IMG/VR virus record: IMGVR_UViG_3300031857_000306 | Coordinates: 1-49,603 of that record | Strand: one strand, 5' to 3' | From: a virus | DNA: 49,603 bases | Shown: positions 12,201-19,899 of the stretch, piece by piece | Layout of the letters: every line of letters begins with the position of its first letter | Numbering within the stretch: the first letter of the stretch is position 1 | The notes under the pieces: generated by a model | The model's database searches: none | What the model saw: only the letters and a program-made list of their open reading frames with translations | What the model was told of the DNA's origin: nothing | Program-made: the position numbers and the translations under genes

Positions 12201-14458
12201 TGGCTGTAATTTTAGATGCTGTAAAAACACCTGAGATGTTACCTTCTATTGGTATTACTGAAAAGACATTACCTTTATGGTCTTATATAGTTATATTAGG
12301 ATTAGGTGCAGATATAGCTAGTAGAATTACTGCTCAACCTGCAATCAAAGATTTATCTAGTGCTTTAGAATCAAATGATAAACAATTAAAATCTAAAAAT
12401 TTTAAAAGAAAATCTATTGATACAGTAATTGGTGATTACAAAGCTTTGTATAATAAAGAGTTTGAAAAAATAGCTTCTAGTACAAATACTAGTGAAGCAT
12501 ATACTGCTTTAAAAGATAAAGTTTTAGGTAATAATACATTAAGTTCTATTGAAGAGAATGATATTATTGATTCTAATGAGTTAAAACAATTTACAGGATT
12601 AACTTTAGAAGATTTAAATAATCCTAAAGCTTTTGATGAAGTATCTTTATCTAATAATCCATTAGCTTATGAAGTATTACCTGAATATAAGAAATTGAAG
12701 TTTTTACAGTTACAAATTGCATTACTTAATATGTATGCAAATAATGAGAAAGTAATTACTGAGTTAGGTCAATTAAATAACTTATTTAGTATTAATAAAG
12801 AGACTGGACCTAACTTTGAAGATGTTAATGGTAAATTAGAATTATATAAAACATTAAGTTCTGAAAATACTTTAATTGAAGGTATTGCTACATTATTAAA
12901 TTCTAATGCTATTAAACCTTATATTGATACTGTACAAGCTCAATATAATGTGTTACAACAACATTATAACTTTGCATCAGGATTCTTTAATACTATTAAG
13001 AATGAAGTAGCTCAAAAGGTTTATGGAACTACTAATATTGATTTTACTAGATTAAAGTCTGATGACAGAGACGCTATTAATGGATTTATTCAAATGTATT
13101 TAGATGCTGAAACAACATTTAAAGACATTTATTTAGATGAAAATAGACTATCTGAGAAAGAGTTTATGGATGATATGGCTATGCTAACTAGTGAGAATAC
13201 ACATAAAGATGTAATATTTAAAATATTTGGTAAAGCAATTCCTGTAGTTATTCAAGAAAGATTAAAAAATATGGCCTTATTTCAATTGTTACAAGTATCT
13301 AATTTGAAGAATTCAGATGTTAGGACTTTATCAATTAGAGGTAATGGTAAGATTGAGTTAAATCAAAAAGAATTAATAATTAATGATTTATTGACTTTAT
13401 GGAATGAACCTTCAAAAGTTTATAAGCCATTAGTTAAACATTTAGTTGAACATTCATTTATTAATACAGGATTTTTCAGTGGGTTTAGTAGTTATGCTGG
13501 ATATATTGATCCAAGTATATTACAAGATTTAGGTTTATCTGAAAATAGAGCTAATATTAGAAAAACTATTTTAAATAATGCTCCAGAAACTAATAAAGTA
13601 AATAATATTGTTGATCAGTTGTTTAGAAACTTTGCTAAGAAGTTTACTAAAACTTATGATAATGAGAATAAGTTATTTAATGTATTAGAAGATGGTAAAA
13701 CATTAGTTATTGATAAAGATTCTACTGATCCTAGATTAAAAGAAATTACTGGTGGTGAAATATTAGTTCCTTATATTAGATTTAAAATGAATAAGGATTA
13801 CACTCCTTTATATAAATTAGATGAAGAAGCTTCTAAAATTAGTAAACAACCTACTTACAGACAAATCACTTATTTAGGTCAACCTGGTAAGAGATTAGAA
13901 ATTAATCCTTTTGGTGAAGTAATTACTGAGTTTCCTAATAATCGTTATGAGAAATTAGAAATTAAAGTTAAAGCTTTAAGTAAGCCTAAGAATTTAGTTC
14001 CTGTACCTCAAGTTGAATCTGAAGAAGTTGTAGATAACTCTGAATCTTTATATGAAGGATTTAATGAGATATTACCTAGTGATCAAGATGTGATTGAAGA
14101 AAGTATTAATTTTAGTAATAATGATTGGCAATCTCAAGAAAAAAGTGTACCTTTAAAAAATAGAGAAATTAAGGTTAATCAGTATACTTTTATATTAAAA
14201 CCTAATGGTGAAATAACTTATTCTGATGGTAAAATATTAACAGATGAAACAATTATAAATAAAGTTAATATTAGAAAAGAATTACAAGATGGTACTTTAA
14301 GAACATCTAATCATAAGGGTAATAATTATTTTGTAACATCGGATAATAAAATATTAGGTAGTGGTATAACTAACTTGGGTAAAGAAAGTGTTAGCAATCC
14401 TAAAATTAAAGAATTAATATTAGCAAAAGCAGTAATTTATAAAAAAAATTGTAACTAA
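3266..14458 (+). CDS. Giant virion-packaged RNA polymerase candidate with DFDFD motif
   Basis: One uninterrupted 3730-residue ORF. Residues 2772-2781 contain FGADFDFDKI; the aspartates at 2775, 2777 and 2779 form the DxDxD motif that binds the catalytic metal in two-barrel RNA polymerases, including the crAss-like virion enzyme of phage phi14:2. This enzyme is carried in the particle and transcribes early genes after injection. The N-terminal third (about 75-360) has Gly/Ala-rich, membrane-interacting-looking stretches. A zincin-like site occurs far upstream of the polymerase motif: HEAFH at 1470-1474, followed by EERLADDF at 1528-1535. The remainder is long helical filler without motifs I can name. 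It overlaps the next gene by one base (TAATG). The polymerase assignment is strong from size, motif and order; the protease-like site is only a motif match. Confidence 0.82.
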   Translation: MPDNNKLDLNINLDPQSILNEKTSKYNLNTGSKGYFGDTDFGKSQYDRPQETSWNDITPEKLQQLRGERQGWGAEAANAIGGGIAKIPFTVIGNVASMLDFEDYYNTNNEVGNAVTAWAEEVKGDIEGATKIYKSNDNTLGSREWWLNNAKGLIDSAGAFAITGAGLGKGVQLLSQLTKYSKVVQGIGTVTNAAMLNQAESIPIAMGVYQKSYDIELNKLQQSQDPLNPSMSDEEMDAKARQAAADAAAYSININRINIPLNLTSAGAFLRPIALTRQVAKDASKKQILGKLLLEGSQEYVEENVNMIAENEAIRSAKEGNKYTYDFNNTVNEVLSKEGFETGIVGFLGGIMQTGATNAIKYLQKDSPSYDEDGNVKLNEDGSPVLVNTYQSQKERFRAQQKSINNIEILSKSESVPTIKETLDNVKTTATILNDIQEAAMNNDEFKVSELQNDLLINQATDAFKNGTTEQLINLYKSITNDPSSKEKFGEDYRIKAQEAIKEIENLEKVYQKHSVLPQVGEVIANKAKVNHNIKQAEAVKQEVLNAQINQQREMEVTGFSTPEQIATLSSTKDLQELKAKEELIKSNVIALTEEYNKIISPEYTQVFTNKKLEDVAAKEVAIEDNFREPVVTTPGETPVTPVEEDVVSEEGQPASEEQIISYLGDKIINRKGGEIFTPEEQQIYDNFKDRVKKYIASKANVNSQPAGYADIALDYLFTGGKDTILSTDYLLQALVGGFPKAAIEINNIRNKYADKLGNIKDDINSDIYNKTMQEIRNVINKNYNNLKALEILDKILKNPTGFTTKEGRQVEIELDNLNQPEVTTPEVSESDETISNGASNAFDISTNLDETLDKPTQISDKEFTSKVPNALMMKHYEFQPGKKVWARDSEGLVIEESNPSVSIAVSNPNVAEVGSEVTYVHAGDEITLLQNAETEQELVVGKLALPHETTSTDPKVLAALEELKKLRAYILSKPSGSLKTTIAEKGKGKLLIKIKNNLPVLDQKVSTRPQDLVDNKPLFLYDNGESLVGKELSDNQQVVANQFTGTSYAVENPSDPQGTKLGVGRVFQVVKTANDSWSVIPVFTEFIGKSSNSEKVTNTIVESLINNISNNGMSINYNKLIQELNKYIFISSGNKFKNHSGIKVFESKEGTEIGKINVAGNTFKFTDIKSNNPVIIAELKQALQSSRFNLDVNNLNKSDYQEELLGNNVLVTNAYTDSNDNYYVQPYIQINNPEGYIATEVVVKKPFELVTPTNVNSENSYYDKRNKILSDKRDEILTKLKNKDLLLAAHYLLSKSGISNEYGSDTTLFTKVLKISFKEAEKLSKQHLEAIKPEGWKFGDDYDNSKLSNKLNEEILEINNKYDKILTDFETNFKNSNTTETKESDVLTSKHDLENFEEGSDLAFSRTKLEGTEITSKSIEKLNKILPGLTLADAKQVEEVGKNMKDTYGMFHNMLIYLFNGATNQTMYHEAFHGVFRNILSNTERIGILNDAVVKYDKPTVERLQFLREGKGNENLSDEVLTQLHYEERLADDFGKYADGELNQSLGKKILNFFKKIFDLFNIFKNSNPTQTDKLFSEIVKGKLADRSKGAKLANLPISYKDFGQAYVRVLNKISMAAELDRTKSIADQVLDRISQEVAKGTPLNKITNTTLAQIIADIKKQYAKTFAEEDSKANPDLNKLKIIKEVYDNFNGLLENISKQIKSTRNLNIDLSNLSDPKVLDLEGIQDTKEDEIVSSMEGNETKGWKEMTTISGIKTATHEIKLFLSNIPVVKKNGEVDIDIYGFTKFHSFEEIYHTLEHTLIGTTTFAGQAKKLQDLSAYKPVLKQVLEAIESIKNPETKAKFKQQFAANFNKQVLNYKLITYKKVGDSFDFKIFDPNREGVEVALKTKWESTNILDPNNLVTNDIRTFNTEEGSYEVNSDKVKALVESYKGKDLNVQEVFELANKLGVGLSYDTIETFNNIPSVNKFTPLQNLTRDLLSYASNKWVNKKFSDARTTFNQLVKMELNAQTALFTSSFNNVENSSVYAIQYQSFASKLVDKLSNDQLGSELKKDLERDPLFKNNFLFKNRHNLVMFPLDGLKMEGDTNEGKKFNQIDSDDYIAMIINMFVNKQAEGNMTNAPALYAPIIPAEKGLSFGFSYDKLTVPENLEGSTFLGEFRQLFLNELARIKQVTKDIKSLPKEKLVNNYHLGKKLGLEFNLTNAINSELKTELNKFLETQLDSNEDLLTALSKTNLLAKVDAALIKELEHVAKTEKQALLDKNIVQLVDGKLVSDKISSTIPENTIDKIVREWSLNSYLFNISSSLLINGDPAFYKGPADNGKRYYQGYSMLKFADTSTIDESYKYLKGAKFKMNIIEDVYSASESLNDLVAIAEETNNPRIKELAEDNYATNDKGVGMINNTDAQMFVSEAMFKELQKVFGQESDKLAVLKPFSYGNQWNAETKRYEPVQVKCSIFPLTNAYVENNPLLAEHKKLMDVDENYPQVIAFESTMKALSPFKADISTPESTSIVELDLNNFGEQVANPDHMLDSENSSLRQLKMLFYGMVENKQDYNGRSGRDIKNEIALLDKANIEEALQKVIEGFATNNPELTKMIQEAITSRNATSIIEKVFQQNPDGTFQYPLDLISSKSTIQLISSIFSGNVTRQAFTGGAAVQVSSIGLQVGASTLTSEDLNSDAKINKLRTSLKYIKSTGKDSIDFCEAAAPVWMKEFVNQDGSIKDNIPEEMKQMLVYRIPTEGAHSMMAVKVVHFLPAEYKGVMLLPYEVTTQFGADFDFDKIMFISRASKSVKGEIKPYVFIPEVDKTEERYSIYKEYSKDNKLTLEEFSKLSIIEQNIKPARDNKLLDNYFDILKSTSMLESLITPSGPGNIAKVAKELEEKSTKKKSNNYFTALNQVALKDLFHKISRLKGIAALQVSGHAWATEGNLNIKPKTKTDGTFIPQGVKIKSGNTTNTRNNLNQVISDDNTKIVEELSAMMAVILDAVKTPEMLPSIGITEKTLPLWSYIVILGLGADIASRITAQPAIKDLSSALESNDKQLKSKNFKRKSIDTVIGDYKALYNKEFEKIASSTNTSEAYTALKDKVLGNNTLSSIEENDIIDSNELKQFTGLTLEDLNNPKAFDEVSLSNNPLAYEVLPEYKKLKFLQLQIALLNMYANNEKVITELGQLNNLFSINKETGPNFEDVNGKLELYKTLSSENTLIEGIATLLNSNAIKPYIDTVQAQYNVLQQHYNFASGFFNTIKNEVAQKVYGTTNIDFTRLKSDDRDAINGFIQMYLDAETTFKDIYLDENRLSEKEFMDDMAMLTSENTHKDVIFKIFGKAIPVVIQERLKNMALFQLLQVSNLKNSDVRTLSIRGNGKIELNQKELIINDLLTLWNEPSKVYKPLVKHLVEHSFINTGFFSGFSSYAGYIDPSILQDLGLSENRANIRKTILNNAPETNKVNNIVDQLFRNFAKKFTKTYDNENKLFNVLEDGKTLVIDKDSTDPRLKEITGGEILVPYIRFKMNKDYTPLYKLDEEASKISKQPTYRQITYLGQPGKRLEINPFGEVITEFPNNRYEKLEIKVKALSKPKNLVPVPQVESEEVVDNSESLYEGFNEILPSDQDVIEESINFSNNDWQSQEKSVPLKNREIKVNQYTFILKPNGEITYSDGKILTDETIINKVNIRKELQDGTLRTSNHKGNNYFVTSDNKILGSGITNLGKESVSNPKIKELILAKAVIYKKNCN

Positions 14459-15330
14459 TGGCTTGTAGTATAGAAATAGAAAAAACAATAAATAAAAGTA
14501 TTGATGAAAAATTACCTAACAAACAGGATATTTTTTCAAAAAATGCAGCTAAAAAAATAAGTGATGATTTAAATAACCTTTGGGGATTTAATTTAACTGA
14601 TGTTAGAGAACATTCTGGGATAGGTGGTTATAAAGTAATTGTTAATAATTTTCAAAAACTTGTAGACAGAGAATTAATAAGACAAAAATTAGCTGAAAAA
14701 ACATTTGAAAGAGATTTAGACTTTTTTAATGGCGATGTTGCTTTAATGGAACAAGAATTTAATGATCCAATTGAACAAGGAGAGATTGATGATGTAGATT
14801 ATGGTATATCACAAGAAACTAAAGAAGGTGTAAGTGATATTTTTAAACAATCTCCTGAATTAGCTAGTATAGGAACTTCACAAGAATACTCTGCGTATTT
14901 AGATAGTATATTCCCTAATAGTAAAGTAAAAGATATTGTTTATCATGGAACTACTAATAAAAAGCAAATATTTACAGAAGGTTTTAAAAATAATTCTGAG
15001 TTATATCCATCTGATGATGATAGGGCTTATGAAAGTGGGGAATTAGGGTACGGATATTATTTTACACCCTCTCAAAAAGCTGCTAAAAATTATGGAGAAA
15101 TAGTTGCTGTAATTTTAAATAATCCTGATATTACAAATGAAACAACTTTTAATCTTATTACTAATGAAAGAGGTATACAACACTTTGTTAAAACTCAAAA
15201 ACAAATACATATATTAGGTTCTAAACAAGATATAGAAGGTTTTAAAGACTGGGTTAATTCTAAGGATGATTCTAATCAATATGGAATATCACAAGAAAGT
15301 ATTGATGAATATAAAAAACAATGTAAATAA
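14458..15330 (+). CDS. ADP-ribosyltransferase of the phage polyvalent-protein (ART) type
   Basis: A 290-residue protein. Its C-terminal half carries the hallmarks of ART domains found in phage polyvalent proteins: VYHGTT at 161-166 (His163 contacts NAD), GYYFTPS at 199-205 (Tyr), and QKQIHILGS at 247-255, where Gln249 occupies the usual third catalytic position. The segment ASIGTSQEYSAYLDSIF just before the domain is also typical. The N-terminal 150 residues are helical and unassigned. YGISQE occurs twice (115 and 275), framing the domain. It overlaps both large neighbours by one base. Because it sits inside the virion polymerase operon it could be injected like T4 Alt and modify host transcription or translation proteins; that role is inference. 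A Gln rather than Glu at the last position could mean altered or weak activity. Confidence 0.75.
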   Translation: MACSIEIEKTINKSIDEKLPNKQDIFSKNAAKKISDDLNNLWGFNLTDVREHSGIGGYKVIVNNFQKLVDRELIRQKLAEKTFERDLDFFNGDVALMEQEFNDPIEQGEIDDVDYGISQETKEGVSDIFKQSPELASIGTSQEYSAYLDSIFPNSKVKDIVYHGTTNKKQIFTEGFKNNSELYPSDDDRAYESGELGYGYYFTPSQKAAKNYGEIVAVILNNPDITNETTFNLITNERGIQHFVKTQKQIHILGSKQDIEGFKDWVNSKDDSNQYGISQESIDEYKKQCK

Positions 15331-18170
15331 TGGCTAGTTGTATAAATATTAACTCTCAAGAGTTCAAGCATTTATTAATGCAAAGTAAATTACCTCAAAT
15401 AATATTAGAACTTAAAGTTAGTTTGTGGCAAAAAGAACATGGTGTAGATTCATTTCCTACACTAGAAGATTTACCAGGAATTAAAGAAGTTAAAGTTGAA
15501 AAACCTAAAGTTGAGGAAGTTAAACCTCAAGAACAGTTTAAAGAACAAGTAGTTAATTTAAAACGTAGTATTGCTAATGTTACTAACATATTAGCTAAGA
15601 CCCCTCAAGGCACTCCTCGTTATGATAAGTTTAAAGCTATGGAGGCTAATATGAAAGATTTATTAGCTAAATATGAAGTTAGTAATAATAAAGCTTATTT
15701 ATATGAATTAGCAGAATTAGATTTAGATAATATTGAAGGTTTAATTAAAGCTTATGAAATGGGTAGTAGAGAAACTGAGATTTCTCGAGTAGCTGAATTA
15801 TCTGAAAGATTAGATAGTTTATACTTTTTACCTGAAATTGCAGCTAGAGTTGATGAACTACAAAAGAGATTTTTAAATATTGCTAAACATATTGTTGAGA
15901 CTACTGTTGAAAAACAAGCTAATATTAAACAAGGTAAAACTTTTGAACAATTAAAATCTGAACAAAAAGATATTGGTGGTTTTGAAAAGTATACTGGTGC
16001 ATTAACTAATGTTGAAAACACTATTGCTAGAACTGTGGGATCATTAATTAAAAGTACTCAACTAAGTATTTCTAGTAATCAAGGTAAAGTTTATGAAGAT
16101 GTAAAATCTGAAGTTGAAAAGTTAAAAGAATATGCTAAGTCTAATAATATGACTATGAAGGAAGTTTATTCTTTATTTATTCAAGATACAGATAAAACTA
16201 CAGTATTAACTAGACCTTATACTACGGAGTTTTATAATAAGTTATCTGAATCTCGTAAAGCTAAAGATGGTTCTATTTATAAAATAGCAACTTATGATGA
16301 AACTTTAGGTAAATTTGTACCAATTGATAAGTTAAAATATACTAATCCTAATTATGTTAAAATCCAAAAAACTAAAGAATTAAAAGCTTTTTATGAATTT
16401 TATCAAAAAACTATTAAAGAAGCTGTAGAAAAGTTACCTATTAATAGACAGACTCAGTGGTTAAAAGAACATCCCGAAGATTTTATACCTAATTTATATA
16501 CAGAATCATTAGCAGATGTGTTAAAAATTGAAGGAACTTGGGGTAAAACTAAAGGATTAGTTAAGTATATTACTGGGATGAAAAGATATGAAATTAGTAA
16601 AGATGATTTTGTAAAAGACGCTAATTTAGAAAGAGATGTTATTCCTGTTCAATATATTACTAAATTAACTGGAGATAATAAATCTAAAGACTTAGGTGAA
16701 AGTTTATTTAAGTTTGCAGCAATGGCTATTGAACATGAAGAACTTTCTGAAATATTACCTCAAACTAGATTATTACAAAGAAGTTTAGCTGATAATAAAT
16801 TTATTAATCCTCATAAAGCTAATGAATTAATTGATGGTAAAGAGTCTAATATCTATGAAATGGTAGATGCAGTAATTGATATGCAGATATTAGGTAAGAA
16901 GACTAAAGGTAGAGATGAGATTACTGTGGAAACATTATATGATACTGATGGTAATGTTACAGGTAAGAAAGTGATTAAAGCTGGTGAATTAGCAGACTTT
17001 GCATTAAATTGGAATAGTTTATTAAGAATAGGTTTAAACCCATTTACAGCCTTTACTAACGTTGTAGTAGGTGAAATTGGTAATATTATTGAAGCTACTG
17101 GAGGGAGATTCTTTAATGCTTCAGATTTAAATAAAGCTTCAGGAATGTTCTTTGGACAAACTTTTTCTAAGGATTCTAAAATGAATGCTTTAGTAGAACG
17201 TTATCCTATACTACAAGAACTTACTGATTATGAATATGCTAACAATGTTAGTATTAGACAAGGTTTAACAGGTGAGAAGTTAAAGAACTATATGTACTCT
17301 GCACAAAAAGCAGGTGAGGTATTCTTACAAACTAGAACAATGGTTGCCATGATGTTACATACTAAACCTGATGGTAAAACTAGTTTATGGGAAATGATTG
17401 ATGATAAAGGTGATGTTAAACTTGAATATTTAAAACATTTTGGTACAAAAGCTGATTTTCAAGATTATATGTTAAGAACTTCTACTAGAATTATGGGAGT
17501 TAATGAACAGATACATGGTAGGTATTCTACTAGAGATGCGGCTATATTAAATCAAAATGTATGGGCCAGATTAGCTTTTCAGTTTAAGAAGTGGATTCCT
17601 GCAGCTATTGAATCTAGAGTTGGTGAAAAGAAGTTTAGTGATAGATTAATGGTAGATACTGAAGGTAGGTGGAGAACAGTATTTAATTTAGCTAGAAATG
17701 CTAAAGATACTTTAGATAGAATCCAGAAAGGTGAATTAACTGAATTAGAAGTCTATAATGCTAAAAAAACATTAACTGAAGCTGTAATATTATTAGCTAC
17801 AATAGTTGGTGCAATGGCTTTAGGTTGGGATGATGATGAAAAACGTAAAAGATCTGCTTGGTATAAAGAAACTATGAATCAATTAGATAAAGTATCTGGT
17901 GATATACTATTCTTTGCTAATCCTAAGAATGTTACAGCAATGTCTAAATCACCATTTGCAGTAACTAAATTAGCTAATTCAGTAATTACTACAGTAACTT
18001 ATTTACCTTATGGTGCTTATATAAGAGATTATAAAGTTAAAGCAGGTTCACATAAAGGTGAGAATAAGTTTTATAGAAGTCTAGGTTCTATTTTACCTGG
18101 TTATAATCAATTAGGTCAAAACTTACCAGACTTATTTGATAATTCAAAATATGTAGATAGGACTAAATAA
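15330..18170 (+). CDS. Large virion protein downstream of virion RNA polymerase
   Basis: A 946-residue protein, last gene of the plus-strand block. The N-terminal region (about 55-130) is Lys/Glu-rich and coiled-coil-like. The middle and C-terminal regions are well-ordered alpha/beta sequence. One likely membrane or hydrophobic helix lies near residues 815-832 (ILLATIVGAMALGW). In crAss-like phages the polymerase gene is followed by further large proteins that are packaged with it or form part of the polymerase complex; I see no DxDxD motif here, so a catalytic role is not supported. The start ATGGCTAGTTGT closely mirrors the start of the preceding gene. The gene ends with TAA just before a strong terminator. 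Confidence 0.65.
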   Translation: MASCININSQEFKHLLMQSKLPQIILELKVSLWQKEHGVDSFPTLEDLPGIKEVKVEKPKVEEVKPQEQFKEQVVNLKRSIANVTNILAKTPQGTPRYDKFKAMEANMKDLLAKYEVSNNKAYLYELAELDLDNIEGLIKAYEMGSRETEISRVAELSERLDSLYFLPEIAARVDELQKRFLNIAKHIVETTVEKQANIKQGKTFEQLKSEQKDIGGFEKYTGALTNVENTIARTVGSLIKSTQLSISSNQGKVYEDVKSEVEKLKEYAKSNNMTMKEVYSLFIQDTDKTTVLTRPYTTEFYNKLSESRKAKDGSIYKIATYDETLGKFVPIDKLKYTNPNYVKIQKTKELKAFYEFYQKTIKEAVEKLPINRQTQWLKEHPEDFIPNLYTESLADVLKIEGTWGKTKGLVKYITGMKRYEISKDDFVKDANLERDVIPVQYITKLTGDNKSKDLGESLFKFAAMAIEHEELSEILPQTRLLQRSLADNKFINPHKANELIDGKESNIYEMVDAVIDMQILGKKTKGRDEITVETLYDTDGNVTGKKVIKAGELADFALNWNSLLRIGLNPFTAFTNVVVGEIGNIIEATGGRFFNASDLNKASGMFFGQTFSKDSKMNALVERYPILQELTDYEYANNVSIRQGLTGEKLKNYMYSAQKAGEVFLQTRTMVAMMLHTKPDGKTSLWEMIDDKGDVKLEYLKHFGTKADFQDYMLRTSTRIMGVNEQIHGRYSTRDAAILNQNVWARLAFQFKKWIPAAIESRVGEKKFSDRLMVDTEGRWRTVFNLARNAKDTLDRIQKGELTELEVYNAKKTLTEAVILLATIVGAMALGWDDDEKRKRSAWYKETMNQLDKVSGDILFFANPKNVTAMSKSPFAVTKLANSVITTVTYLPYGAYIRDYKVKAGSHKGENKFYRSLGSILPGYNQLGQNLPDLFDNSKYVDRTK

Positions 18171-18192
18171 TATCTTAATACTTGCGGTGAAT

Positions 18193-18230
18193 AAAAAAAA
18201 CCCTCTTAGATTTCTCTAGGAGGGTTTTTA
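18193..18230. terminator. Bidirectional intrinsic terminator between convergent blocks
   Basis: A 13-bp stem (18198-18210 with 18215-18227, one G-T pair) closes a TTTC loop. It is flanked by eight A on the left and five T on the right, so it gives a hairpin plus U-tract on either strand. It sits between the last plus-strand gene (stop 18170) and the last minus-strand gene (stop 18279). A second, AT-only hairpin (ACTAAT/ATTAGT) follows at about 18236-18251. Confidence 0.9.
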
Positions 18231-18278
18231 ATTTACTAATATTAATTAGTATTTCGATTATGATGATCTGTTAAAATT

Positions 18279-19496
18279 TTAATGTGAGTCTGTTGTTCCA
18301 TGTTTTTCTCCATAAGTTAAATAGTCAGGATTAATTACTTTAGAAATCTTCTTCCTATCTCCAGATATACATTTAACTACGACACCTTCATGTGGTACTT
18401 TAGAATTCTCAATAAAGTTATTAAATACAAATTTATCTTGAATTTCTTTAGACCAGTTACCCTCATATAAATAATCAACTACATTTTGAGCAGTTAGTAT
18501 ATCTTTAATCCTAGATTGAAATTCAAAATCAGATAAATATTCTCCATTAAATTGAATATCAAAAGCTTCAAATTCTATATTTTCATACCCATAATCATAA
18601 TTCTTTTGAATACCTGGTCCAAATATCTCACCATAAATAATGATACCTTTACCTAATAATTTAGGAGTATAATTAGTTTTAACATATCCCCAAAGTAACT
18701 GTTTTATTTGATACTTATCAGCAATTTCTTGCCAAACATCTGTAGAGTAAAAACCTTGAGAATCAGAACCTTTTTCTACATTATGAGAACCATAGACATA
18801 TTCATATTCTATCCATTCATCTCCAAATAATTTCTTAAGTTTATCTAAAGGACTTATAAGATTCTTTTTAACAATACCATATCTAGCATTAGTTCCATGC
18901 ATTTTACGAGTAATTACAACTACATCTAATTCACTAAACATGTGTGGAGTATTCTTTTGATTAGGAAATTTATAATATTTATCAAAATTCACATTATCTT
19001 TATAATATTTTTTAAACTTATTTCTAAGTTTATTAATTTTATAATTTACAAATGATCTCCACATTGAAAATTTATGTATTTTATTCCATTTAAAATATAC
19101 TTTAGGAACACTTACATTTAACATTTCTCTCACAGGAGGTTCATATTTAAATATTTGTAAATCTTCAGATAAATCTTGACCTTCTTTAAAAGTATTTTTA
19201 GTTAATATATCTTTTAAAGGGATTAAAATACATTCACTATAAACACCTTTTAGTTTAACTGTTCTAACCCTAGATTTATTTCTAAGATAGCTAATACAAC
19301 CCCATTGCGTAGCTAAATCTTCAGGTATTACTGCATCAGTTGTAATACATAATATCAAATCACCTTCTTTATGGATGCCTTTTTGGGTAACAGATGTCCA
19401 TCCATTAACAGTACACAATTCTATTTTGTCTGCACCTTCAATAGATTCAATTTTATTAATTTTGTTTATATAACAAACTGAGTTTATATTTTCCAT
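18279..19496 (-). CDS. RNA ligase, Rnl5/DraRnl-like with N-terminal OB-type domain
   Basis: A 405-residue ATP-dependent RNA ligase. The nucleotidyltransferase motifs are visible in order: motif I KMHGTN at 198-203 (Lys198 forms the ligase-AMP adduct), IIYGEIFGPG at 286-295, EFEAFDI at 308-314, EGVVVK at 370-375 (motif IV) and KKISKVI at 382-388 (motif V). About 120 residues of an OB-like domain precede motif I, the arrangement of the Deinococcus Rnl5 family, which seals nicks in RNA or RNA/DNA hybrids. The start is four bases after the stop of the phosphatase-like gene, so the two are co-transcribed. A role in repairing RNAs cut by host defence nucleases is plausible but inferred. Confidence 0.85.
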   Translation of the reverse strand: MENINSVCYINKINKIESIEGADKIELCTVNGWTSVTQKGIHKEGDLILCITTDAVIPEDLATQWGCISYLRNKSRVRTVKLKGVYSECILIPLKDILTKNTFKEGQDLSEDLQIFKYEPPVREMLNVSVPKVYFKWNKIHKFSMWRSFVNYKINKLRNKFKKYYKDNVNFDKYYKFPNQKNTPHMFSELDVVVITRKMHGTNARYGIVKKNLISPLDKLKKLFGDEWIEYEYVYGSHNVEKGSDSQGFYSTDVWQEIADKYQIKQLLWGYVKTNYTPKLLGKGIIIYGEIFGPGIQKNYDYGYENIEFEAFDIQFNGEYLSDFEFQSRIKDILTAQNVVDYLYEGNWSKEIQDKFVFNNFIENSKVPHEGVVVKCISGDRKKISKVINPDYLTYGEKHGTTDSH

Positions 19497-19500
19497 TAGT

Positions 19501-19893
19501 TTAATATTTTACTTGTTTATTCTCATACTGCTCTTTACAAATCCTTACCAATTCAGGATCATTAAAGTTGTACATGTCTGGTATGTCTAATATGTAACAT
19601 TTGTAAGAAATACCTAAAGTATCTATTTCATGCTTAACATCATTATAATTCTCTTGATTAACAAATACTATTTCATCAGCCCATTTAACCAGAGCTTCAC
19701 TAATAGGTATTAATGCATAAGATTCTACAGTACCACAATTTCTTACATTGTAACCATATTCTCTAATTAACATATTTTGTAATGTAGCAGATCTTAATAA
19801 TCCTGCTGAACAAACAGTTAATACTTTCTTAGTTTCTCCTTGAGAGGCATTAGTAATGTTGTATAATTGATTTCTAGTTCCTTTTATCATCAT
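19501..19893 (-). CDS. Low-molecular-weight protein tyrosine phosphatase-like protein
   Basis: A 130-residue protein with the phosphate-binding loop CSAGLLRS at 28-35 (Cys28 nucleophile, Arg34; CX5R pattern) directly after a beta strand, and DIPD at 103-106 near the C-terminus, where LMW phosphatases place the general-acid Asp. The GTVE at 54-57 after the loop also fits the fold. It is smaller than cellular LMW-PTPs (about 150-160 residues). It lies immediately upstream of the RNA ligase in the same operon, so the substrate might be an RNA end or nucleotide phosphate rather than phosphotyrosine. The fold is confident, the substrate unknown. Confidence 0.7.
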   Translation of the reverse strand: MMIKGTRNQLYNITNASQGETKKVLTVCSAGLLRSATLQNMLIREYGYNVRNCGTVESYALIPISEALVKWADEIVFVNQENYNDVKHEIDTLGISYKCYILDIPDMYNFNDPELVRICKEQYENKQVKY

Positions 19894-19899
19894 TTAATT

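Noticed and set aside
1-18170. Alternative genetic code (TAG or TGA recoding), known in some crAss-like phages
   Set aside because: TAG ends the first two plus-strand genes exactly before the next start, and TGA ends several minus-strand genes with clean overlaps; conserved proteins read through no in-frame TAG or TGA.
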